From positions 4,550,049 through 4,614,048 of the forward strand of contig NZ_LZNS01000001.1 in NCBI RefSeq assembly GCF_001984575.1: DNA of 64,000 bases. The letters run 5' to 3'. Shown in pieces: positions 25,272 to 33,021 of this stretch. Each line of letters starts with the position of its first letter. Positions within the stretch are counted from its first letter, which is position 1. This DNA comes from Streptomyces sp. MP131-18 (GTDB lineage Bacteria > Actinomycetota > Actinomycetes > Streptomycetales > Streptomycetaceae). The notes under the pieces were generated by a model. It was not told the origin of the DNA and did not search any database. It saw only the letters and a list, made by a program, of their open reading frames with translations. The position numbers and the translations under genes are program-made.

Positions 25272-26306
25272 ATGGCGACCATCACCGACGTGGCCCGGGC
25301 GGCGGGCGTTTCGCCCGCCACCGTCTCGCGTGTCTTCAACGGCGGCCGGGTGACCCCGGAGCGCGCGGAGCGCGTGCGGCGCGCAGCGGCCGATCTCGGC
25401 TTCTCGCCCAACCGCGTCGCCCAGTCGCTGCGCAAGCAGCGCGGCAGCGTCATCGGGCTGCTGATCCCGGACATCGAGAACCCGTTCTTCACCGCCCTCG
25501 CCCGCGGCGTCGAGGACGCGGCGCAGCAGACCAACCTGTCGGTGGTGCTGTGCAACACGGACGAGGACATCGAGAAGGAACGCCGCTACCTCGGCATCGC
25601 GTTGGCCGAGCAGATGGCGGGCGTCATCGTCGCCGCCGCGTCCCGCGACCGCACCGACCTGTCCGCGCTCGCCGCCCGCGGCATGCCGGTCGTCGCGGTG
25701 GACCGCCGCCCCCGGAACGCGTCGGTCGACGCCGTCCTGGTGGACAACCAGCACGGCGGCGAGGCCGCCACCGAACACCTGCTGGCCGGCGGCTACCGCC
25801 GCATCGCCTGCATCACCGGCCCCGCCGCCACCTCCACCTCGGAGGAACGCCTCGCCGGCTACCGCGACGTGCTGCGCACCGCCCTGCACGACGGCCGCGT
25901 GCCCGCGCCGCCCACCGGCGACCCGCTGACCGCCTGGGTGCGGCACGCCGACTTCAAGGTGGAGGGCGGCCGGGCGGCCATGGCCGACCTGCTCGCGATG
26001 GACACCCCCCCGGACGCGGTGTTCGTCGCCAACAACCTGATGACCGTGGGCGCCCTGACCGCGCTGCGCGAAGCGGGCCAGGCGCCGCCCGGGTTCGGCG
26101 TGCTGTCGTTCGGCGACGTGCCGTGGGCCGCGCTGGTGCACCCGAGCCTGACGACCGTTCAGCAGCCGTCCTACGACCTCGGCTTCACCGCCGCCACCCT
26201 CCTCCAGGAACGCATCGGCGGTACCCACACCCCCTTGCGCACGGTGGTCCTGCGCACCTCCCTGAAAATCCGCGCCAGCACGGCGGGCCCGGCCGACGGA
26301 ACGTGA
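25272..26306 (+). CDS. LacI-family repressor of the sugar locus
   Basis: A 344-residue regulator. The HTH is ATITDVARAAGVSPATVSRVF (residues 2-22), the hinge helix is SPNRVAQSLRKQ, and the periplasmic-binding-protein-like sensor domain starts at GSVIGLLIPDIENPFF. It is divergent from the GH172/importer/isomerase/kinase operon, with candidate LacI operators on both sides of the 221-base gap. It should release DNA when the transported sugar, or a product of it, accumulates. Confidence 0.92.
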   Translation: MATITDVARAAGVSPATVSRVFNGGRVTPERAERVRRAAADLGFSPNRVAQSLRKQRGSVIGLLIPDIENPFFTALARGVEDAAQQTNLSVVLCNTDEDIEKERRYLGIALAEQMAGVIVAAASRDRTDLSALAARGMPVVAVDRRPRNASVDAVLVDNQHGGEAATEHLLAGGYRRIACITGPAATSTSEERLAGYRDVLRTALHDGRVPAPPTGDPLTAWVRHADFKVEGGRAAMADLLAMDTPPDAVFVANNLMTVGALTALREAGQAPPGFGVLSFGDVPWAALVHPSLTTVQQPSYDLGFTAATLLQERIGGTHTPLRTVVLRTSLKIRASTAGPADGT

Positions 26307-26351
26307 GGCCCGAGGGGAACTGACCGGCCCGCGGCCGCGGGATGCACGGTC

Positions 26352-26546
26352 ATGGGATTCGGGACGAGGCTGTTCGCGCCGCCGCCGGGCCGCCGGTTCG
26401 AGTGCGAAGGGGACAGGGAGTCGGCACCCTACGTCGTGGACCTGCCCCTCATGGTGCTCGGCGTTCCCCTGCCGGCCTCGGCGGCCTCGCTCTGCATGGC
26501 GGTGCAGGAGGGCGGGCCGCCGGGCTGCATGGCGGAAGGCAGCTGA
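26352..26546 (+). CDS. Hypothetical small protein, 64 residues
   Basis: An open frame starting ATG GGA TTC and ending at TGA 26546, with GC in about nine of ten third codon positions, as expected for a real gene of this genome. I recognise no family. It has three Cys residues and no clear membrane segment. There is no good ribosome site. It could instead be a fragment of a former longer gene, since the surrounding 1.8 kb looks decayed. Confidence 0.35.
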   Translation: MGFGTRLFAPPPGRRFECEGDRESAPYVVDLPLMVLGVPLPASAASLCMAVQEGGPPGCMAEGS

Positions 26547-26783
26547 GCCGGGCCGCGCCGTTCCTCAGCGGGGCAGGGCCGGCAACTGGCGGGTCCGTTC
26601 GTCGGTTTCGGCGCCGGCGGCCACCGATGCCTCCGTCCGCTCGCGCATGCCGGCGGCCAGGGCGCGCAGGCACGTTCGGGATGGTGCCGACGCCGTTGGG
26701 CAGCGGCCCGGCGGGCGAGGAACAGTGTGTGGGTGCGCACCCGTTCTGCGGGAGTGCGGTTGCGGGTCGGGGGAGGTGACCGT
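26547..26783. other. Possible gene remnant
   Basis: No intact gene is seen. On the minus strand two frames contain coding-like pieces that would join across a frameshift near 26660-26690: one with ERVRTHTLFLARRAAAQ, then one with LRALAAGMRERTEASVAAG ending at a stop near 26566. This reads like the C-terminal end of a lost protein. The family is not recognised. Confidence 0.3.
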
Positions 26784-27284
26784 TCACTCGACGTCGTGGA
26801 TGAGCCACAGGCGGTCCGTGCTCCACCACGGGTCGACGAGCGTGACCCAGCTGTCCATGTGGTCGGGGTGCGTCAGGCCGATTACCAGATGGGAGTCGCG
26901 CAGCCCGAGCTGGTAGTGGTGTCCGGCCGGGCGGATCTGCCAGACGTTGCGGGCGCCGGGCAAGGGGCCGGTCTCCAGGAGGATTGGGCCCTGGAACCTG
27001 ATGTTCTCGTAGACGATGGCCGCTTCGGCCTTGCGCAGCGGTTCCACGAAACGGCCGGTGACCGAGTGCTGGATGGTGAAGCCCCCGTCACCCGCGGGCG
27101 AGAAGCGGTAGGTGTGGTGGCCGCTCAGCCGGGTGTGGTCCTCGCGCAGTGCTTTCAGATGTTGCCGCTTGTCGGTGAAGGAATCCGGTACCAGCACACC
27201 TCCGGTGTGCGCGCTGACGATCAACTTCTCGCCCTCGGCCAGGTTTTCCGGAGTCGTGGGCGCGTTCGGGATAAGCGTGGTCAC
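26784..27284 (-). CDS. Hypothetical protein, possibly beta-trefoil
   Basis: A 166-residue soluble protein without signal peptide or membrane segment. It is rich in beta-type segments, with three loosely similar stretches: SAHTGGVLVPDSF, IQHSVTGRFVEPL and a Trp-rich end WWSTDRLWLIHDV. That spacing resembles a ricin-B-like trefoil, but this is only a visual impression. It lies 134 bases downstream of the frameshifted gene at 27419 on the same strand and may once have formed an operon with it. Function unknown. Confidence 0.6.
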   Translation of the reverse strand: MTTLIPNAPTTPENLAEGEKLIVSAHTGGVLVPDSFTDKRQHLKALREDHTRLSGHHTYRFSPAGDGGFTIQHSVTGRFVEPLRKAEAAIVYENIRFQGPILLETGPLPGARNVWQIRPAGHHYQLGLRDSHLVIGLTHPDHMDSWVTLVDPWWSTDRLWLIHDVE

Positions 27285-27418
27285 CGTTCACCTCGGTGTT
27301 CGGAGCTGTGGGGTGTGGCGCTGCTGCCGGCAGGTCCGCTGGGGAATTCTGCGCCGCCAGGCCCCGGCCGATCCGGCCCGGCAGGCGAGTTCACCCGAAC
27401 GGGACGGAGGCTCGGGTG

Positions 27419-28106
27419 TCAGGCGTGTGCGGCAGCGTTCCCCGACCAGCCGGGGTGGAGGAAGTTGACCCGCACGTGGGTCTCGAAGCCGTCCAGGCCG
27501 AAGAAGCGCTGGTCCATCACGATGGCGTCCCGCATCGACGCCTCGTCGAGCCGTGCGAAGGTGTAGTAGCCCGCCTCCGGTGGTGCGGCCTCGGAGCGGA
27601 TGATGCCCCGGCTGATCAGCCGGGCGCGCTGTGTCCGGATGTGCCGCACGAGCAGGTCGTTCGACTCGTCGGAGTCCAGTACGTCCGTGATCCGCAGGAC
27701 GAAGTGCTCCTTCGCCGTGCCCGTGGCGCCCGCGGTGTTGGCGCACGCGTAGCGGACCGGCTCCCGGAACGCGGGCGGCAGCAGCAGACAGGCGAAACGC
27801 TTGCCGTGCACGGCGAGGCTCTTCGTCGGGCACACGATGCGGAATGTCGTCAGGTCCTGCTCCGGCCGGGACGTCGGCTCCTCGCGCGAGGAGCGGTCCC
27901 AGCGGACGTACTGGAACGTGCCGTCGACGAGCACGAACGAGCCCGTGCGGCGCTGCCACCGGGCGATCCGTTCGAGCTGCCGCTCGTGCACGGTGGTGCT
28001 GTCAGGCCCTCGTACCAGGTGGCGATCAGCTCCGGCCCGAACTCCTCGGAAAGTGAGAACCGTTCGAACCCGTCCGCCGTCAGCGACGGCTCCCCTTGCC
28101 CGCCAT
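27419..28106 (-). pseudogene. Frameshifted hypothetical gene
   Basis: The coding signal switches frame. From about 28090 to 28010 the frame reading EPSLTADGFERFSLSEEFGPELIATWYEGL is coding-like but then becomes nonsense. From about 28010 to 27419 another frame continues with VHERQLERIARWQRRTGSF through FFGLDGFETHVRVNFLHPGW to a normal stop. The break is near GAGGGCCTGACAGC, around 28008-28016. The best ATG, at 28106, is in the third frame, so a second indel is implied near 28090. An intact version would be about 229 residues. Family not recognised. Sequencing error is the alternative to true decay. Confidence 0.65.
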
Positions 28107-28212
28107 GCCGGTATCCCTTCGGATGCGCACCCCGAAGGGGACATGCCAGGGGGCGCTGATCGTGAATCCCCGCGCGGCCGGGCGGGGCGGGGCAGGGCCT
28201 AGGCTGTGGCCC

Positions 28213-28887
28213 ATGAGCGCGCGCATCAGGGTTCTGCTTGCCGACGATCAGAAGCTCGTCCGTGCCGGGTTCAGGTCCATCCTGGAGGACGAGGACGACA
28301 TCGAGGTCGTCGGCGAGGCGTCGACCGGGGTCGAGGCGGTGCGGCTGGCGAGGGGGCTGCGGCCCGACATCGTGCTCATGGACATCCGGATGCCGGAGCA
28401 GGACGGGCTCGCCGCCACCGGGGAGATCGTCGCCGATTCCGGTCTTGAGGACGTGCGGGTGGTCATCCTCACCACCTTCGACGTGGACGACTACGTGTAC
28501 GGGGCGCTGCGCGCCGGGGCGTCGGGGTTTCTCGTCAAGGACACGGAGCCGATGGAGCTGCTGCACGGCATCCGGGTGTGCGCCCGCGGTGACGCGCTGA
28601 TCGCGCCGACGGCGACGCGGCGGCTGATCGCCGAGTTCGCCGGGCGGGCCCGGCAGCCCGATCCGAGTCCCCGGCTGAACGCGCTGACCGATCGCGAGCG
28701 TGAGGTGATGGGCCTGGTCGGCGCCGGTCTGACGAACGACGAGATCGCGCGGCGCCTCGTGCTCAGCCCGGCCACGGCGAAGACGCACGTCAGCCGCATC
28801 ATGACGAAGCTGGACGTGCGGGACCGGGCGCAACTGGTCATTTTGGCCTACGAGTCGGGCATGATCACGCCGGGCTGGATGAGCTGA
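28213..28887 (+). CDS. NarL/LuxR-family response regulator (orphan)
   Basis: A 224-residue regulator. The receiver domain (residues 5-120) has the acidic pair Asp11/Asp12, phospho-acceptor Asp57 in IVLMDIRMP and the Lys in SGFLVKDT. The LuxR-type HTH (about 155-215) contains LTDREREVMGLVGAGLTNDEIARRL and ATAKTHVSRIMTKL. The ATG at 28213 is preferred because TAGGCT lies 7 bases upstream, suggesting a leaderless transcript. No kinase gene is adjacent; the orphan HisKA_3 kinase at 15601 is a possible partner. It overlaps the convergent XRE gene by 23 bases. Confidence 0.92.
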   Translation: MSARIRVLLADDQKLVRAGFRSILEDEDDIEVVGEASTGVEAVRLARGLRPDIVLMDIRMPEQDGLAATGEIVADSGLEDVRVVILTTFDVDDYVYGALRAGASGFLVKDTEPMELLHGIRVCARGDALIAPTATRRLIAEFAGRARQPDPSPRLNALTDREREVMGLVGAGLTNDEIARRLVLSPATAKTHVSRIMTKLDVRDRAQLVILAYESGMITPGWMS

Positions 28888-29698
28888 CGCCGGCCAGCTC
28901 GCGCAGCGCCCGCTCCTCGGGCGAGCCGGGGGCCGCGGTGAACACCGTCAGATTCAGGTCCTCGTCCTGCGGGAAGTGCGTGACCTCGTAGGAGAGGGTG
29001 AGGGCGCCGGCCACCGGGTGGTTGATGCGCTTGATGCCGTGCGCCTTGACGTGCACGGTGTGCTCCGCCCAGTGCCTGCGGAAGTCGGCGTGCCGGGCGG
29101 AGACTTCCTCGACCAGCTGCCACAGCTCCGCATCATGCGGGAACCGGCCGGCAGCCAGGCGCAGTTGGCCGACCGCGTAGCGGACGACGGCCTCCCGGTC
29201 CGGGTAGCGGGCGGCGAACTCGGGGTGGAGGAAGTGCAGCCGGACGATGTTCCGTTCGCGCACGGGCAGCCGGGCGAAGTCGGTGAAGAGGCCGCAGGCC
29301 GGGCTGTTCCACGCGAGGACGTCCAGACGGCGCCCGACGGCGAGGGCCGGGGCGCCGATCGCGTTCAGCAGCTGCTGCACGCCCGGCCTGACCCGCCCGG
29401 CGCCCCCGGGCGCCGCGGGCGCCGGGCGCGCGAGCCGGTGCAGGTGGTCGCGTTCCGCGGGGTCGAGGCGCAGCGCGACGGCGACCGCGTCCAGCACCGC
29501 GTCGGACACGCCGCGGTTGCGGCCCTGCTCCAGCCGCACGTAGTAGTCGACGCTGACCCCGGCGAGGTGGGCCAGCTCCTCGCGGCGCAGCCCCGGCACC
29601 CGGCGCCGCCCCGCGCCCGACGCGAAGCCCGCGTCCTCCGGGCGGATACGGGCCCGCCGCGAACGGAGGAACGCGCCCAGCTCGTTGCGTGTGTCCAC
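28865..29698 (-). CDS. XRE-family regulator with MmyB-like ligand domain
   Basis: A 277-residue regulator. The N-terminal Xre HTH is marked by LGAFLRSRRARI and LRREELAHLAGVSVDYYVRLEQGR. From about residue 100 a PAS-like MmyB domain follows (LNAIGAPALAVGRRLDVLAWN through VEEVSARHADFRRHW and HGIKRINHP), which in relatives binds fatty-acid-like ligands. GTG at 29698 begins VDTRNELGAFL. The open frame continues far upstream, but only as a low-complexity mirror of the cyd genes. The gene faces a secreted-protein gene across a palindromic operator. Confidence 0.9.
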   Translation of the reverse strand: MDTRNELGAFLRSRRARIRPEDAGFASGAGRRRVPGLRREELAHLAGVSVDYYVRLEQGRNRGVSDAVLDAVAVALRLDPAERDHLHRLARPAPAAPGGAGRVRPGVQQLLNAIGAPALAVGRRLDVLAWNSPACGLFTDFARLPVRERNIVRLHFLHPEFAARYPDREAVVRYAVGQLRLAAGRFPHDAELWQLVEEVSARHADFRRHWAEHTVHVKAHGIKRINHPVAGALTLSYEVTHFPQDEDLNLTVFTAAPGSPEERALRELAGVSSSSPA

Positions 29699-29725
29699 GG
29701 GCCCATCCTGCCGTGTCGCGGACCG

Positions 29726-29844
29726 TGGGTCTGGCAGACCCATGGCTGGACGGGGCAACGGCACGCGGGCCGGACGCCCGGCACGGTGGGGGCAGCCGGC
29801 CCCCGGCCGGCGGATCGCCGAGACCCACCGAAAGACCCACCGAA
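29726..29844. promoter_or_regulatory. XRE operator and half-site repeats
   Basis: TGGGTCTG-G-CAGACCCA (29726-29742) is a perfect 17-base palindrome, 28 bases upstream of the XRE start. The half-site AGACCCA recurs twice in a 12-bp tandem repeat, AGACCCACCGAA, at 29821-29832 and 29833-29844, just before the ribosome site of the secreted-protein gene. Shared half-sites suggest that one regulator controls both genes. Confidence 0.6.
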
Positions 29845-29860
29845 AGAACAAGGAGCCCTC

Positions 29861-30754
29861 ATGAGCGACAAAGAACAGCCGGACCGGCACGGCCGGCGCC
29901 GTCCGCGGCGCCCTGGACCCGGTGCCGCCGAGTCCCGCAGGCCCCGGGCGCGCTACGCACGCTGCGTCCTCGTGGGCGCGGTGGCCGCCGCCCTGTTCGC
30001 GGCGGCCCAGGCCCCGGCCGCGGCCGGGACCGGGCCGGGCTCCGCCGCGCCGCCCGACCCGGCGCCGTTCGGCCCGCAGCGCCCCTACGAGCCGGACGTC
30101 GAGGGGCCGCGGGCGCACGACGAGCTGGCGGTGTCGGTCACGCCGGACGGCGGCACGCCGCGCGGCGTGCGCGTCGCGTTCGACCGCACCAGCGTCACCG
30201 AGCCGGCCGGGCCGCCGCCCGCGGCGCGGCGTTTCGTGTTCCTCTTCGACGACGCGCTGCGCTTCCGGCCGCAGGACTTCCCCACCTGTGACCGGCGCGT
30301 CGTCGAGGAGCGGGGGGTCGCCGCGTGCCCGGCGGGCTCCGTGATCGGCGGCGGCACCGGGCACCTGCACGAGGCGGACCCGGTGGAGGTCGTCGTCCTC
30401 AACGCGCACCACGACCACGGCCTGCGCGGCGCCCTGGTCGTGATCCCGGAGATCGGCTCGCTGCTGGAACTGACCTGGGAGCCGGTGACCCGCCACTACC
30501 GGGAGCTGGGCTACGGCTGGGCGCTGGACGAGATCCTGCCGCCGAGCGACGTCCCGCCGCAGGAGCGGATCGGCACGGTGCGGTTCGAGATCGACTTCGG
30601 GGCCACCCGCCGGGTGGCGGGCCGCACCGTCAGCTTCGCGGAGGCCACGGGGCGGCCGTCCGCGCCGCTGCGCTTCGGGCAGTGGAGCGAGTTCGTCACC
30701 GGCCAGATCGGCCTGACCGGGGCGACCGCCGGGCGCGGGGCCGCGGCGGGCTGA
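29861..30754 (+). CDS. Secreted or membrane-anchored hypothetical protein
   Basis: A 297-residue protein with a long Arg/Pro-rich N-terminus, then a hydrophobic signal segment (about residues 36-56, CVLVGAVAAALFAAAQAP) ending in an AAAG-type cleavage region. The exported part begins with a Pro-rich linker. It contains one Cys in FPTCDRRVV and one in VAACPAGSVIG, a likely disulfide, and a beta-rich body (HLHEADPVEVVVLNAHH, FEIDFGATRRV). The ATG has an AAGGAG site 9 bases upstream. Repeats in the leader match the neighbouring XRE operator. Family not recognised. Confidence 0.75.
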   Translation: MSDKEQPDRHGRRRPRRPGPGAAESRRPRARYARCVLVGAVAAALFAAAQAPAAAGTGPGSAAPPDPAPFGPQRPYEPDVEGPRAHDELAVSVTPDGGTPRGVRVAFDRTSVTEPAGPPPAARRFVFLFDDALRFRPQDFPTCDRRVVEERGVAACPAGSVIGGGTGHLHEADPVEVVVLNAHHDHGLRGALVVIPEIGSLLELTWEPVTRHYRELGYGWALDEILPPSDVPPQERIGTVRFEIDFGATRRVAGRTVSFAEATGRPSAPLRFGQWSEFVTGQIGLTGATAGRGAAAG

Positions 30755-30859
30755 CAACCCGGGGGGTACGCCGCCGGGGGCGGGCGCAACTTCCGAGGTA
30801 TGCGGGGTGCACCCCGGCGGGGGACGTGGCGGGGCGAGCCGTGGGCCGACCGTGGAGGC

Positions 30860-32152
30860 GTGCAAGCGGACACCCTCGACCTCGCGCGCTGGCAGTTCGC
30901 CCTGACCGCCGGCGGGCACTTCCTGTTCGTGTCGCTGACCATCGGTCTCGCCACGATCCTCGCCGTGCTCCAGACGCGTGCGACGCTGCGCGGCGCGCGG
31001 CCCGTTCATCTGCGGATGGTCAGGTTCTGGGGGCAGCTGTACGTCATCAACTACGCCATCGGCATCGTCACCGGGCTGGTCATGGAGTTCCAGTTCGGGA
31101 TGGCCTGGGCCGGGCTCGGTGAGTTCGGCGGCGACGTGTTCGGCGCCTCGCTGGCGCTTGAGACGGTGCTGGCGTTCTTCGTGGAGTCGACGTTCCTCGC
31201 GCTGTGGCTGCTCGGCTGGGACCGCTTCAACAAGTGGGTGCATCTGGGCGTGCTGTGGGTGGTCACGCTGACCGCCTACCTGTCCGCGTACTGGATTCTG
31301 GTCACCAACGGCTTCCTCAACCACCCGGCCGGTCACGCCACGACATCCGACGGCACGCTCGAACTCGCCGACCCCGGCGCGCTGATGACCAATCCGAGCA
31401 CGCTGCTCGCGTTCGGGCACGTGGTGGCGGGCGCGCTGCTCACGGCGGCGCTGTTCATGGCGGGGGTCAGCGCCTATCACCTCTTCCGCCGCGCGGGTCC
31501 CGACGAGGACGGCTTCCACCGGCGGTCCCTGCGGCTCGGGGTGTACACCGCGCTGCCCGCCCTCTTCGTCACGGTCTCCTTCGGCGGCGTGCAGCAGGGG
31601 CGCCTCGGGGAGTGGCAGCCGATGAAGCTCGCCGTACTGGAGAACGACACCGCGGAGATCGCGCGTCTCCAGGCCGAGTTGGCGGAACGGTTCGGGCCCG
31701 GCGACTACGTGCCGCCGGAGGCGCTGACGCGGGGCGCCGGGATGCTGATGATGACGGTGTTCGCACTGATCATGTTCCCCCTGCTGGTGAGCGTGGTGCT
31801 GGCGGCGTTCCGCCGGGCCGTCCATGGCTTCCGGGCCTGGCACGTGCTGCTGATGGCGCTGGTGCCGCTGCCGTACGTGGCGATGATCGCGGGCTGGGTC
31901 TTCCGCGAAGCCGGCCGCCAGCCGTGGGTGATCTACGGGCTGCTGCGCACCGAGGACGCGGTGTCGGACGTGCCGACGGCGCAGATGTGGGTGTCCTTCG
32001 GGGTGTTCGTGCCGCTGTTCGCGCTGCTCGTCGTCGTCAACTGGTGGCTGCTGCTGCGCTGGGCGCGCCGCGGTCCGCAAGCGCAGGCGCCGGGCGCCGA
32101 GGACCGTATCGCGCTCGCCGGGCCGGAGCGGAGGGAGCCGTCGTGGAGTTGA
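30860..32152 (+). CDS. cydA: Cytochrome bd oxidase subunit I
   Basis: A 430-residue, nine-helix quinol oxidase subunit that binds hemes b558, b595 and d. Starting at GTG 30860 (VQADTLDLARWQFALT), His20 aligns with the heme ligand His19 of E. coli CydA. Later landmarks are GVQQGRLGEWQPMKLAVLE (start of a short Q loop) and the canonical GRQPW at about 374. A longer form from ATG 30800 would add a charged 20-residue leader and is less likely. It overlaps cydB by 10 bases. The product reduces oxygen to water at low oxygen. Confidence 0.92.
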   Translation: MQADTLDLARWQFALTAGGHFLFVSLTIGLATILAVLQTRATLRGARPVHLRMVRFWGQLYVINYAIGIVTGLVMEFQFGMAWAGLGEFGGDVFGASLALETVLAFFVESTFLALWLLGWDRFNKWVHLGVLWVVTLTAYLSAYWILVTNGFLNHPAGHATTSDGTLELADPGALMTNPSTLLAFGHVVAGALLTAALFMAGVSAYHLFRRAGPDEDGFHRRSLRLGVYTALPALFVTVSFGGVQQGRLGEWQPMKLAVLENDTAEIARLQAELAERFGPGDYVPPEALTRGAGMLMMTVFALIMFPLLVSVVLAAFRRAVHGFRAWHVLLMALVPLPYVAMIAGWVFREAGRQPWVIYGLLRTEDAVSDVPTAQMWVSFGVFVPLFALLVVVNWWLLLRWARRGPQAQAPGAEDRIALAGPERREPSWS

Positions 32153-32910
32153 CCGCCGCGCTGCTGCTCGGCCTGTTCTTCGCGGGGTACTTCCTGCTCG
32201 GCGGGGCGGACATCGGCCTGGGCATGCTGCTGCCCTACCTGGGCCGCGACCGGGCCGAACGGGATCTGGTCGCCGCCGGTTTCTGGCCGATGTTCCTGGC
32301 CAACGAGGTGTGGCTGGTCGCCGCCGCCGGGGTGTTCATCGGCTGTTTCCCGCATCTGGAGGGCGAGTTGTTCAGCGGGCTGCTGCTGGTGCTCGTGCCG
32401 GTGATCGCGGGCTGGATGATCCGTGACGCCGGCATCTGGTGGCGCAGGCAGGTGCCGTCGGCCGGTGACGCGCTGATCTTCGTGGGCAGTTGGCTGCTCG
32501 CGCTCGGCTGGGGCTGGGCCGTGGCCTCGCTGCTCTCGGAGCACCACGACGCGCCGGCGCCGTTCGCGGTGGGCGCGCCGACCGCGGCGGCGGTGGCCCT
32601 TTTGTTCATGACCCACGGGATGGGGTACGCGGCCCTGCGGCTGACCGGGCGGCCGTTCCAGCGGGCCCGGATGATGGCCGGGCACCGGGCGGGCGGCAAC
32701 TCGTTCGCCCTCACCTCGGTCGTGATGGCCGCGATGCCGGTGCTCGCGGGGGCCGGGCTGCCGCTGACCGAGCACGCGGCGGGCGAGGAGTCGCTGCGGC
32801 TGCTCGTGCCGGTGCTGATCGCGGTCCTGCCGTTGCTGATCGCCGCGCAGGCGTGGCTGTGGCGCACGTTCGGGGGGAGGGCCGAGCCGACGGACCGTGC
32901 CTACTTCTGA
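32143..32910 (+). CDS. cydB: Cytochrome bd oxidase subunit II (short form)
   Basis: A 255-residue membrane protein. The start of the family is recognisable in FFAGYFLLGGADIGLGMLLPYLG (first helix, where typical CydB has GFDFGVGML), then FWPMFLANEVWLVAAAG. About six or seven helices are present, against eight in the usual 330-380-residue protein; the end, LWRTFGGRAEPTDRAYF, is an ordinary stop and not a frameshift. Translation is coupled to cydA. The cydCD transporter genes needed for assembly in other bacteria are not next to it. Confidence 0.85.
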   Translation: MELTAALLLGLFFAGYFLLGGADIGLGMLLPYLGRDRAERDLVAAGFWPMFLANEVWLVAAAGVFIGCFPHLEGELFSGLLLVLVPVIAGWMIRDAGIWWRRQVPSAGDALIFVGSWLLALGWGWAVASLLSEHHDAPAPFAVGAPTAAAVALLFMTHGMGYAALRLTGRPFQRARMMAGHRAGGNSFALTSVVMAAMPVLAGAGLPLTEHAAGEESLRLLVPVLIAVLPLLIAAQAWLWRTFGGRAEPTDRAYF

Positions 32911-32950
32911 ACGCGCCCGCCGCGCGGGGGCGTCCGCGTCCACCCAGTCC

Positions 32951-32986
32951 TTCGAGCGTTCCGAGCGTTCCGAACGTTCCGAGCTT
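32951..32986. repeat. Four 9-bp tandem repeats
   Basis: TTCGAGCGT, TCCGAGCGT, TCCGAACGT and TCCGAGCTT follow one another in the cydB-MMPL gap, 36-71 bases before the MMPL start. The third copy creates the palindrome GAACGTTC. This could be a multi-site operator or a slippage product. Confidence 0.75.
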
Positions 32987-33021
32987 GTCGAGTTTCGCGT
33001 TTCCGACGGGAGAGAAAGATC

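Noticed and set aside
30755..30859. Rex operator upstream of cydA
   Set aside because: No TTGTGAA-type inverted repeat was found in the gap.
29699..32080. Very long minus-strand open frame continuing upstream of the XRE gene through the cyd genes
   Set aside because: It is a mirror frame of GC-rich genes, with His/Arg/Gln-rich low-complexity translation and no family features; the regulator starts at 29698.
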